NCBI GenBank assembly: GCA_037445085.1
Contig: JBBILG010000090.1
Location: 1 to 7,077 of the forward strand
Direction: 5' to 3'
Origin: JBBILG01 sp037445085
GTDB lineage: Bacteria; Pseudomonadota; Gammaproteobacteria; Burkholderiales; Methylophilaceae
Length of the DNA: 7,077 nucleotides
How positions within the stretch are numbered: the first letter of the stretch is position 1; every line of letters begins with the position of its first letter. The notes under the pieces are model-generated. The model saw only the letters and a program-made list of their open reading frames with translations, had not been told where the DNA came from and did not search any database. The position numbers and the translations under genes were made by a program. Shown here one piece after another: positions 1 through 5,700 of the stretch.

Positions 1-173
1 CCAATGATTGCCGCATCGCCGTGCATCGCCCGCAGGATGGCGACACCGTGGTGGTGCTGTCGGTCATCGACAACCTGGTCAAGGGCGCGGCCGGGCAGGC
101 GGTGCAGAACATGAACATCATGTTCGGATTTGCCGAGACCGCCGGTCTGGAGCACGTGCCGCTACTGCCATGA
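1..173 (+). CDS. argC: N-acetyl-gamma-glutamyl-phosphate reductase, C-terminal end (partial)
   Basis: This is the 3' end of a gene that begins before the window. The reading frame starts at position 3 and gives 56 residues before the TGA at 171-173. The segment VVLSVIDNLVKGAAGQAVQN followed by MNIMFG is the highly conserved ArgC C-terminus (known family): the N-L-V-K-G-A-A-G-Q-A stretch belongs to the dehydrogenase fold. ArgC is cytoplasmic and reduces N-acetyl-glutamyl-phosphate to the semialdehyde with NADPH in arginine synthesis. The active-site cysteine and the NADP-binding region lie outside the window, so completeness cannot be judged. The stop codon overlaps the next gene's start in an ATGA arrangement (170-173), which suggests translational coupling. 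Confidence 0.93.
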   Translation, partial: NDCRIAVHRPQDGDTVVVLSVIDNLVKGAAGQAVQNMNIMFGFAETAGLEHVPLLP

Positions 174-847
174 GGCAGCTCTACCGGCGCATGCGGCTGC
201 GTCATGGCGTCAGCGCGAGACGCGTTGCCGTGCGCGCGCAGAAGCCGTGGTACTGGCGTGTCGTGGCCGTGCTGCTGGTGCTGCTGCTCGGCTATGGTCT
301 TGGTTACTGGCATTTTTCCGCGGTCAATGGCTGGCCGCTGACGGCCAGTGCCCAGGATCGGGCCTTGCTGGCCCAGCTCGTGCTGGCCGAGCGCCAGTTG
401 CAGGTGGAGCGCGCCGCCCAGCACAGCATGGCGAGGGAAATGGCGGCGCTGCAGGGCGAGGTCACGCGCCTCAAGGAGGACGTCGCTTTTTATGAAAGCA
501 TTTTTTCCGAGAGCGGTGCGGCCGGGGTGGTCAGCCTGCACAGCGTGCGCATCGACAAGACCGAGCGCCCGGGCGAATACCGCTACCAGGCGCTGCTGGT
601 TCAGACCGGGCGCCATGACCAGGAGGTGCGGGGGACGCTGCAATTGAGCCTGCAGGGCCGCGAGGCGGGCAAGACCGTCACGCGCCAGTTGCGGCAGGGC
701 ATTCCGGTGAAATTCAAGTATTATCAGCGCATCGATGGCAGCGTCACGTTGCCGGATGGGCTGGAGACGCCCAGCCTGCTGGTCGAATTCATCGAGCCGG
801 GCAGCCGGCGGGCGAGGCTGAGCAAGACGGTCGGTCTGGCCGGGTAG
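170..847 (+). CDS. Single-pass membrane coiled-coil protein, DUF6776-like
   Basis: The product is 225 residues of unknown biochemical function. Seen in the sequence: a basic N-terminus (residues 1-30, many Arg), one strongly hydrophobic segment at about 30-47 (VVAVLLVLLLGYGLGYW), an alanine, leucine and glutamate-rich stretch at about 62-113 that looks like a coiled coil, and a C-terminal part at about 118-215 with alternating hydrophobic residues that suggests beta structure. The basic side before the helix predicts N-terminus in, C-terminus in the periplasm. The ATG at 170 is chosen because it overlaps the argC stop as ATGA. The frame stays open back to position 8, but that part lies inside argC. 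No good ribosome site is visible, so coupling to argC is likely. The assignment to DUF6776 rests on layout and on the equivalent gene between argC and bactofilin in Pseudomonas-like genomes, recalled and not searched. A role with the bactofilin next door is inference. Confidence 0.8.
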   Translation: MRQLYRRMRLRHGVSARRVAVRAQKPWYWRVVAVLLVLLLGYGLGYWHFSAVNGWPLTASAQDRALLAQLVLAERQLQVERAAQHSMAREMAALQGEVTRLKEDVAFYESIFSESGAAGVVSLHSVRIDKTERPGEYRYQALLVQTGRHDQEVRGTLQLSLQGREAGKTVTRQLRQGIPVKFKYYQRIDGSVTLPDGLETPSLLVEFIEPGSRRARLSKTVGLAG

Positions 848-864
848 GGGGAGAAGCTCGCATC

Positions 865-1263
865 ATGTTTCTGAACAGGCGTCACAAGCCGAGCAGCCGT
901 ATCGATACTCTGGTCGGTGCCGAGACGGTGATCGAGGGCAGTGTGACTTTCGGCGGCGGGCTGCGCGTGGACGGTTGCATCCGCGGTGACGTGCGCGACG
1001 CCGAGGGCAAGGCCGGCACCCTGGTGCTGAGCGAGCACGGCCGCATCGAAGGCGCCATCCACGTTGCGCACGCCGTGATCAACGGGACGGTGATCGGGCC
1101 GGTCAACGCGCGTGACTATGTGGAACTTCAGGCGAAATCGCGGGTCACCGGAGATGTGCGCTACAGGACGCTGGAAATACACATGGGCGCCCTGGTGGAA
1201 GGCCGGGTGCTGCACCTCGGCGATCCCGCTGCCGCAATGCCGGGCAAGCAGGAGACGGATTGA
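865..1263 (+). CDS. Bactofilin (polymer-forming cytoskeletal protein)
   Basis: The product is 132 residues, a usual length for a small bactofilin. Residues about 14-118 form the DUF583/bactofilin core: short repeating units with regularly spaced glycines and hydrophobics (TVIEGSVTFGGGLRVDG, CIRGDV, GRIEGAIHVAHAVINGTVIG, SRVTGDV, EIHMGALVEG), the pattern of a right-handed beta helix. Short polar tails flank the core (1-13 and about 119-132). Bactofilins self-assemble without nucleotide into filaments at the inner membrane and position cell-wall enzymes in several bacteria (known for the family). The ATG at 865 is preceded by a GGGGAGAAG-type ribosome site around 848-856, only 17 bases after the upstream stop, so the gene probably shares a transcript with argC and the membrane coiled-coil gene. 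Its final codons carry the -35 box of the erpA promoter. The specific role in this organism is not shown. Confidence 0.92.
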   Translation: MFLNRRHKPSSRIDTLVGAETVIEGSVTFGGGLRVDGCIRGDVRDAEGKAGTLVLSEHGRIEGAIHVAHAVINGTVIGPVNARDYVELQAKSRVTGDVRYRTLEIHMGALVEGRVLHLGDPAAAMPGKQETD

Positions 1264-1288
1264 CCGCGTGGCCTGCCCTGTGGATAAT
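1260..1288 (+). promoter_or_regulatory. Candidate sigma-70 promoter for erpA
   Basis: TTGACC (1260-1265) and GATAAT (1283-1288) are separated by 17 bases; each hexamer matches five of six consensus positions. The -35 box overlaps the TGA stop of the bactofilin gene. Transcription would start near 1295, giving a leader of about 20 bases that contains the erpA ribosome site. A 5-bp inverted repeat (CCCTG at 1276-1280, CAGGG at 1289-1293) brackets the -10 box exactly. Activity is inferred from sequence only. Confidence 0.65.
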
Positions 1289-1316
1289 CAGGGTTCGTGA
1301 ACGGAGGAGTGTGATC

Positions 1317-1667
1317 ATGAATGCAGTGACCGAAATCGCCAGCCCGCTGATCTTCACCGACAGTGCGGTGCGCAAAGTGAAAGAGCTGATCGAGGAAGAG
1401 GGCACCCCCGATCTCAAGCTGCGTGTGTTCGTCACCGGCGGCGGCTGTTCCGGCTTCCAGTATGGTTTCACCTTCGAGGAAGCCGTGAACGAGGACGATA
1501 CTGCCATCGACAAGAATGGCGTGACCCTGCTCGTCGACCCCATGAGCCTGCAATATCTGGTGGGCGCGGAGATCGACTACCAGGACAGCCTGCAGGGTTC
1601 GCAGTTCGTCATCCGCAACCCGAACGCCACCACGACCTGCGGCTGCGGCTCTTCCTTCTCCGCGTGA
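1317..1667 (+). CDS. erpA: A-type iron-sulfur cluster carrier ErpA
   Basis: The product is 116 residues; E. coli ErpA has 114. It is a HesB/IscA-fold protein that receives Fe-S clusters from the assembly scaffold and hands them to apo-enzymes such as IspG/IspH and respiratory dehydrogenases (known for the family). The three cluster-binding cysteines are present: Cys44 in GGGCSGFQYGF and Cys108 and Cys110 in the C-terminal TTTCGCGSSFS. The extended C-terminal motif and the SPLIFTDSAVRKVKELIEEE opening fit ErpA better than IscA or SufA, as does the location beside bactofilin. The ATG at 1317 is chosen because GGAGGAG (1303-1309) stands 7 bases before it; an in-frame GTG at 1311 is too close to that site. 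The gene has its own likely promoter and ends 9 bases before a strong terminator, so it can be transcribed alone or by read-through from upstream. Confidence 0.95.
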   Translation: MNAVTEIASPLIFTDSAVRKVKELIEEEGTPDLKLRVFVTGGGCSGFQYGFTFEEAVNEDDTAIDKNGVTLLVDPMSLQYLVGAEIDYQDSLQGSQFVIRNPNATTTCGCGSSFSA

Positions 1668-1675
1668 TCGTTCCC

Positions 1676-1728
1676 ATGCCGGCAACAAAAAAGAAAGGAG
1701 GCCGCGCCTCCTTTTTTGTTGCCGGCAT
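1676..1728. terminator. Bidirectional intrinsic terminator between convergent erpA and gltA
   Basis: A 27-base arm (1676-1702) and a 23-base arm (1706-1728) form an inverted repeat around a CGC loop. The inner stem is GGAGGC/GCCTCC, followed on the + strand by six T (1712-1717). The outer arms, 17 bases each (ATGCCGGCAACAAAAAA and its complement), also pair perfectly, leaving four bases (GAAA, 1693-1696) bulged in the left arm only. On the - strand the same stem is followed by TTTCTTTTTT. It therefore fits as terminator for erpA and for gltA. Confidence 0.9.
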
Positions 1729-1750
1729 TCGTTGCCTGCGTTTTGTTGCC
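1718..1750. repeat. Three GTTGCC repeats at the 3' end of gltA
   Basis: GTTGCC occurs at 1718-1723, 1731-1736 and 1745-1750. The first and third copies are part of a longer 10-base direct repeat, TTTTGTTGCC (1714-1723 and 1741-1750). The third copy reaches into the gltA stop codon. The left arm of the terminator (GGCAACAAAA, 1681-1690) could pair with either 10-base copy. Confidence 0.7.
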
Positions 1751-3042
1751 TAGCGCCGCTCGATCGGCACGTAGTCGCGCCGCAACGCCCCATCGTACTG
1801 CTGGCGCGGACGATAGATGCGGTGCTCGGGGGCGGCCAGCATTTCGGTCCACTGCGCTACCCAGCCGGCGGTGCGCGCCAGCGCAAAGATGGCGGTGAAC
1901 ATGGAATTGGGGATGCCCATGGCGCGCATGACGATGCCGGAATAGAAATCCACGTTCGGATACAGTTTTTTCTGCACGAAATAATCGTCTTCCAGGGCGA
2001 TCTTCTCCAGCTTCATGGCCAGCTTGAACAGCGGATCGTCGTGCAGCCCCATCTCGTTGAGCACCTCGTGGCAGGTCTTGCGCATGATGGCGGCGCGCGG
2101 GTCCATGTTCTTGTACACGCGATGACCGAAACCCATGAGACGGAAGGAGTCCGCCTTGTCCTTGGCGCGCTCGATGTATTCGCCGATGCGTGCCTCGCTG
2201 CCGATCTCTTCCAGCATCTTCAGCGTCGCCTCGTTGGCGCCGCCGTGCAGCGGCCCCCACAGTGAGGCGATGCCGGCGGCGATGCAGGCATAGGGATTGG
2301 CGCCGCTGGAGCCGGCGACGCGCACGGTGGAAGTGGATGCGTTCTGTTCGTGGTCGGCGTGCAGGATGAGGATGCGGTCCAGCGCGCGCGCCAGCACCGG
2401 GTTGGGCCGGTATTCCTCGCACGGTGTGGCGAACATCATGTGCAGAAAGTTTTCCGCGTAATTGAAGCGGTGCTGCGGATAGATGAACGGCTCGCCGACG
2501 TTGTATTTGTAGCTCCAGGCGGCAATGGTCGGCACCTTGGCCAGCAGGCGCAGGGCGGCGACCTCGCGCTGGGCGGGGTCGAAGGCGTCCGCTGAATCGC
2601 GATAGAACGCCGACATGGCGCCCACCACCCCCACCATCACCGCCATCGGATGCGAGTCGCGGCGGAAACCGCGGTAGAAGTTGGACATGAGGTCGTGCAG
2701 CATGGAGTGCCCGCGTACCGCGGCGCAAAAATCCGGCTTCTGCTGTGCATCGGGCAGCTCGCCCTTGATCAGCAGATAGGCCACTTCCAGGAAATCGGCG
2801 TTGTCCGCCAGTTGTTCGATGGGGTAGCCGCGGTAGTAGAGCAGCCCTTGCTCGCCGTCGATATAGGTGATGGCCGAACTGCAACTGGCCGTCGACATGA
2901 AGCCGGGGTCGTAGGTGAAAAAGCCGTGTTTGCCCAGGCTGCGAATGTCGATGACGGGTGTGCCGAGCTGCGGTGACATCAGCGGCAATTCGATGGGTGG
3001 CTGGCCATTGTCGAAAGTGAGTGTGACTTTGCTGGGCTTCAT
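1750..3042 (-). CDS. gltA: Citrate synthase (type II, hexameric class)
   Basis: The product is 430 residues (E. coli 427) and condenses oxaloacetate with acetyl-CoA to citrate in the cytoplasm, entering the TCA cycle. The catalytic triad is in place: His266 in WGPLHGGANEA, His307 in GFGHRVYKN and Asp365 in YPNVDFYSG. HADHEQNASTSTVR (228-241) and the C-terminal RPRQQYDG are also typical. The N-terminal domain with FTYDPGFMSTASC (42-54) and Cys208 in MMFATPCEEY resemble the NADH-sensitive hexameric type of Gram-negatives; actual NADH inhibition is inference. The ATG at 3042 is chosen by homology and a weak GAAG site (3048-3051). The frame stays open to 3114, but that part carries the candidate promoter. 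The gene converges on erpA and follows anmK by 84 bases. In the Pseudomonas-type block I recall erpA facing anmK directly, so gltA here looks like an extra member. Codon use and composition match the neighbours. Confidence 0.97.
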   Translation of the reverse strand: MKPSKVTLTFDNGQPPIELPLMSPQLGTPVIDIRSLGKHGFFTYDPGFMSTASCSSAITYIDGEQGLLYYRGYPIEQLADNADFLEVAYLLIKGELPDAQQKPDFCAAVRGHSMLHDLMSNFYRGFRRDSHPMAVMVGVVGAMSAFYRDSADAFDPAQREVAALRLLAKVPTIAAWSYKYNVGEPFIYPQHRFNYAENFLHMMFATPCEEYRPNPVLARALDRILILHADHEQNASTSTVRVAGSSGANPYACIAAGIASLWGPLHGGANEATLKMLEEIGSEARIGEYIERAKDKADSFRLMGFGHRVYKNMDPRAAIMRKTCHEVLNEMGLHDDPLFKLAMKLEKIALEDDYFVQKKLYPNVDFYSGIVMRAMGIPNSMFTAIFALARTAGWVAQWTEMLAAPEHRIYRPRQQYDGALRRDYVPIERR

Positions 3043-3074
3043 CGCGTCTTCAGTGCCGTAGGAAAGGAGGCTCA

Positions 3075-3103
3075 ATACTAGGGGCTCGTGCCTGGCGGCG
3101 CAA
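3075..3103 (-). promoter_or_regulatory. Candidate promoter of gltA
   Basis: Read on the - strand, TTGCGC (3103-3098) and TAGTAT (3080-3075) are separated by exactly 17 bases. The -10 matches four of six consensus positions, the -35 three. Transcription would begin near 3068, giving a leader of about 26 bases to the ATG at 3042. The 84-base gap to anmK contains no clear terminator, so read-through from anmK is also possible. Confidence 0.45.
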
Positions 3104-3126
3104 GCATCCCTCATGCCGGATGACCC

Positions 3127-4233
3127 TTAGGCCGGATAAATGGCGCCGAGCACCCGCGGCCCGACTGCCCCGGTCACGCCCGGCAGGTTGCCGGGCAGGC
3201 CCAGCAGGGTCTGCCGCGCCAGCCAGGCGAACGCCGCCGCCTCGACCCAGTCTGCCGCCATGCCGAGACGGTCGGTGGTTACCACGCTGCGCCCGGTCAG
3301 CAGCGTGCGCAACCGGCGCTGCAACGCCAGGTTGTGGGCGCCGCCACCGCACAGGTAGACCTCGCCGGCCGTCGTGCAGAAGCGGACGATGGCATCGGCG
3401 ATGGTGCATGCGGTGAGCTCGAGCAGGGTGGCCTGTATGTCCCGTGCCTCCATATGCGGCCGGATGGCTTGGCCCAGCCAGTCCAGGTGGAAGCAATCGC
3501 GGCCGGTGCTTTTCGGCGGGGGCTGCTGGAAAAACGGATGTGCCAGCAATGCCTGCAGGAGTTCCGGAATCACGGTGCCGCCGGCAGCCCAGGCGCCGTC
3601 GCGGTCGAAGGGCTCACCAAGGTGCAGGCGGACCCAGCCGTCCATCAGCAGGTTGCCGGGGCCGCAATCGAAGCCGGCGGCGCTCCCGTCCTCGGCCAGG
3701 TCGGTGAGGTTGCTGATGCCGCCGACATTGACGATGATGCGATGCACGCCGGGCGCGGCAAACACGGCGCGGTGGAATGCCGGCACCAGCGGGGCGCCCT
3801 GCCCTCCCGCAGCCACGTCGCGGCTGCGGAAGTCGGCAACGACGGGGATGCCCGCCAGCTCCGCCAGCAGGGCGGCGTTGCCGATCTGTACCGTATAGTC
3901 CAGCTCCGGCCGGTGCCTGACGGTCTGGCCGTGCATGCCGATGGCGCCGATCTGGCTTCGCTCCAGGCCGGCATCGCGCAGCAGCGCGTCCACCCCGCTT
4001 GCGTAAAGCCGTGCCAGCGCGTTCGCCAGCAGACAACTGCGCGCGATTTCATCGGGCCCCGGGCTGTTCAGTGCCAGCAAGGCGTCATGCAATTCCTGGG
4101 GAAACGGCTGGTAGTGCGTGGCGCGCAGCAGACAGCCACCCTCCGCACCGAACTCGGCCAGCACCGCATTCGTGCCATCCAGACTGGTGCCGGACATCAG
4201 GCCGATGTAATGGGCGTAAGGATGCGTGTTCAA
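3127..4233 (-). CDS. anmK: Anhydro-N-acetylmuramic acid kinase
   Basis: The product is 368 residues (E. coli AnmK 369). It hydrolyses the 1,6-anhydro bond of anhydro-MurNAc and phosphorylates it with ATP to MurNAc-6-phosphate, recycling murein sugars in the cytoplasm. Visible motifs: GLMSGTSLDG (11-20, phosphate loop of the ASKHA kinase fold), GMHGQTVRH (99-107), VNVGGISNLTDL (168-179), GFDCGPGNLLMDGW (187-200) with Asp189 as the presumed catalytic base, PPPKSTGRD (238-246) and the nucleotide-site GGGAHN (296-301). The start is a TTG at 4233. It is the only usable start upstream of the phosphate loop, because a TGA lies nine codons before it and the first in-frame ATG is Met13 inside the motif. 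A GAGG at 4245-4242 stands 8 bases before it. The gene lies 54 bases after the M23 peptidase stop on the same strand and is probably co-transcribed with it, which makes sense since both act on murein. Confidence 0.96.
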   Translation of the reverse strand: MNTHPYAHYIGLMSGTSLDGTNAVLAEFGAEGGCLLRATHYQPFPQELHDALLALNSPGPDEIARSCLLANALARLYASGVDALLRDAGLERSQIGAIGMHGQTVRHRPELDYTVQIGNAALLAELAGIPVVADFRSRDVAAGGQGAPLVPAFHRAVFAAPGVHRIIVNVGGISNLTDLAEDGSAAGFDCGPGNLLMDGWVRLHLGEPFDRDGAWAAGGTVIPELLQALLAHPFFQQPPPKSTGRDCFHLDWLGQAIRPHMEARDIQATLLELTACTIADAIVRFCTTAGEVYLCGGGAHNLALQRRLRTLLTGRSVVTTDRLGMAADWVEAAAFAWLARQTLLGLPGNLPGVTGAVGPRVLGAIYPA

Positions 4234-4241
4234 GGCGCGCG

Positions 4242-4245
4242 CCTC
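4242..4245 (-). promoter_or_regulatory. Ribosome binding site supporting the TTG start of anmK
   Basis: On the - strand GAGG (4245-4242) lies 8 bases before the TTG at 4233. No ATG or GTG start exists between the upstream in-frame TGA and the conserved phosphate-loop motif, so this site decides the start. Confidence 0.6.
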
Positions 4246-4287
4246 GGCAGGCGGCCGTCAGTGCGGCAAGGGGCCGCTGGAGTCGGG

Positions 4288-5616
4288 CTATTCCAGCGAT
4301 GCGGTCTGGTAGCTGCGCATCAGGGACAGTTGCGCCAGCCAGGGCTGTGTCTGCTGCCTGAATGCGGCCAAGGCCCCGGATGGCAGTGACTCGCTCTGCG
4401 GCAGGGCGACGCTGAGCGGATCCTTGTGCTGGCCATGCACGCGGAATTCGTAATGCAGGTGCGGGCCGGAGGCGAGGCCGGTCATGCCGACATAACCGAT
4501 GATTTCGCCCTGGGTGACCTTCTGGCCTTGGCGCAAACCGGCGGCGAAGCGGGACAGGTGGGCGTACAGCGTGCTGATGCCGTTCGAGTGCTGCAGAATG
4601 ACCACGTTGCCGTAGCCTCCCTGCTTGCCGACAAAAACTACCGTGCCGTTGGCCGTGGCCTTGATGCGGGTGCCGATGGGTGCGGCGTAGTCCACCCCCT
4701 TGTGCGCGCGCCAGGTCTTCAGCACCGGATGGTAGCGTGCCAGCGAGAACCCCGAGCTGATGCGGGAGAACTCCAGCGGCGAGCGCAAGAAGGCGAGATT
4801 GAGAGTCCTGCCCTCGGGCGTGTAGTAGGCTTCCCTGCCAGAAGGCGTGCGGTAGAGCACGGCCTGATAGGTCTTGCCCTGGTTGACGAACTCGGCCGCC
4901 AGTACCTTGCCCGCCCGGCTGTACGCGCCGTTGCTGAAGCCGGCTTCATACACCACGCTGAAATGGTCGCCCTTGCGCAGATCCTGGTGGAAGTCGATGT
5001 GCGAGGAAAAGATGTTCACCAGTTGCATCGCGACGCTGTCCGGGATGTCGGTCGCGTCGGTAGCTGCGAACAGCGAGCTGTTGATGGTCGCGGTTCTGAG
5101 CTGTATCTGGTCGTCCAGGATCACCGCGCTATGCTCGGCCTGGTAGCCCGCTTCAGTGCGGGTGACCGTCAGCGCGGAGCCGGTCTCGTATTCGTATTGC
5201 AGTTCCAGCAGCTCGCCCTCGTGGGTGGTCTGGGCGAGTATGCCGCGACCCGGGCGCAGGCGGCTGGCGAGGAGGCGGGCGGTCTGGTCGTTGCGGAGGA
5301 AATCAATGGCCTCGGCGTTGCGGATGTTGAGGCGTTCGAGGACGGTGGCGAAGGTGTCGTCGCGTCGGATGGCATCGACCTGCCAGAGCGGCAGCGCGCC
5401 CTGCTCCGCTTCAGCCAACACGGTGACGGGCAACTCCAGTTCCTCGATGACGGTGGCCACGGGAATGTCGCGCACATCGGTCTGCGGCGCGATGCCGAAG
5501 GCGGTGACGATGCCGAAAAGCGGGATGCTGGACAGGAAAAGCAGGCCGCGCAGTCGCAGCTTGCGTTCAGAAGTTGCCGTGTTTTGCGCTAAAATGCCTG
5601 ACTTTTGCTGATGCAC
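4288..5616 (-). CDS. Membrane-anchored M23 (LytM/MepM-type) peptidoglycan endopeptidase
   Basis: The product is 442 residues. Seen: a short basic cytoplasmic tail, one hydrophobic segment at about 24-42 (LLFLSSIPLFGIVTAFGIAP, an anchor or uncleaved signal), an N-terminal region around 70-135 with the look of an OapA/LysM-like domain (WQVDAIRRDDTFATVLERL), a linker domain with SGFSLARYHPVL (288-299), and a C-terminal LytM domain. The zinc and catalytic residues are all present: His305 and Asp309 in HKGVDYAAP, His353 in YAHLS, His386 and His388 in GPHLHYEFR, so the enzyme should be active. M23 enzymes cut peptide cross-links in periplasmic murein; this architecture resembles MepM (YebA) and the gene equivalent to the one before tyrS in Pseudomonas. 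The GTG at 5616 is preferred over a GTG at 5631 (447 residues), because the ribosome site GGGGGAGG overlaps the latter. It is probably the first gene of an operon with anmK, divergent from tyrS. Confidence 0.94.
   Translation of the reverse strand: MHQQKSGILAQNTATSERKLRLRGLLFLSSIPLFGIVTAFGIAPQTDVRDIPVATVIEELELPVTVLAEAEQGALPLWQVDAIRRDDTFATVLERLNIRNAEAIDFLRNDQTARLLASRLRPGRGILAQTTHEGELLELQYEYETGSALTVTRTEAGYQAEHSAVILDDQIQLRTATINSSLFAATDATDIPDSVAMQLVNIFSSHIDFHQDLRKGDHFSVVYEAGFSNGAYSRAGKVLAAEFVNQGKTYQAVLYRTPSGREAYYTPEGRTLNLAFLRSPLEFSRISSGFSLARYHPVLKTWRAHKGVDYAAPIGTRIKATANGTVVFVGKQGGYGNVVILQHSNGISTLYAHLSRFAAGLRQGQKVTQGEIIGYVGMTGLASGPHLHYEFRVHGQHKDPLSVALPQSESLPSGALAAFRQQTQPWLAQLSLMRSYQTASLE
5566..5595 (+). 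promoter_or_regulatory. Candidate tyrS promoter, inside the start of the M23 gene
   Basis: TTCAGA (5566-5571, four of six) and TAAAAT (5590-5595, five of six) are separated by 18 bases on the + strand. Transcription would start near 5602, giving a leader of about 100 bases. Both hexamers lie within the first 17 codons of the divergent peptidase gene. The -10 box is convincing; the -35 box is weaker. Confidence 0.5.
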
Positions 5617-5621
5617 TGGCG

Positions 5622-5629
5622 CCTCCCCC
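5622..5629 (-). promoter_or_regulatory. Ribosome binding site deciding the GTG start of the M23 peptidase
   Basis: GGGGGAGG on the - strand (5629-5622) lies 5 bases before the GTG at 5616. The alternative in-frame GTG at 5631 overlaps this purine tract, so it would have no ribosome site of its own. Confidence 0.6.
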
Positions 5630-5655
5630 ACTGCTGTTGGAGTGATTAAACGCGC

Positions 5656-5685
5656 ATGCTATCAGAAAACCCTGGGAAAAGTGAA
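5656..5685 (-). promoter_or_regulatory. Weak candidate promoter for the M23-anmK operon
   Basis: On the - strand TTCACT (5685-5680) and TAGCAT (5661-5656) are separated by 18 bases, each matching four of six consensus positions. It lies in the short gap between the divergent start codons, where a promoter is expected, but the match is modest. Confidence 0.3.
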
Positions 5686-5700
5686 GGTTACACGTTGCTC

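Noticed and set aside
8..169. 54-codon upstream extension of the membrane coiled-coil protein
   Set aside because: It lies wholly inside argC in another frame, and the ATGA overlap at 170 gives a natural start.
1577..2884. Open frame of 435 codons on the - strand in another frame of gltA
   Set aside because: It is rich in Arg, Ala and Pro without any domain, runs through the erpA-gltA terminator and overlaps erpA. Citrate synthase in the other frame has every catalytic residue.
3043..3114. 24-residue N-terminal extension of citrate synthase
   Set aside because: The extension has no family counterpart and contains the candidate -10 and -35 boxes. The ATG at 3042 gives the usual length.
4251..4277. 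GCGGCC/GGCCGC inverted repeat in the M23-anmK gap as a terminator
   Set aside because: The loop is 15 bases, there is no T tract, and such GC-only repeats are common by chance here. Co-transcription seems more likely.
3334..4389. Open frame of 351 codons on the + strand opposite anmK
   Set aside because: It mirrors a clearly real gene with all AnmK motifs. The translation has no recognisable domain and is of the kind that GC-rich third positions produce on the opposite strand.
4426..5592. Open frame of 388 codons on the + strand opposite the M23 peptidase gene
   Set aside because: It is a shadow of the peptidase gene, with low-complexity G/A/V/R/D composition and no motif.
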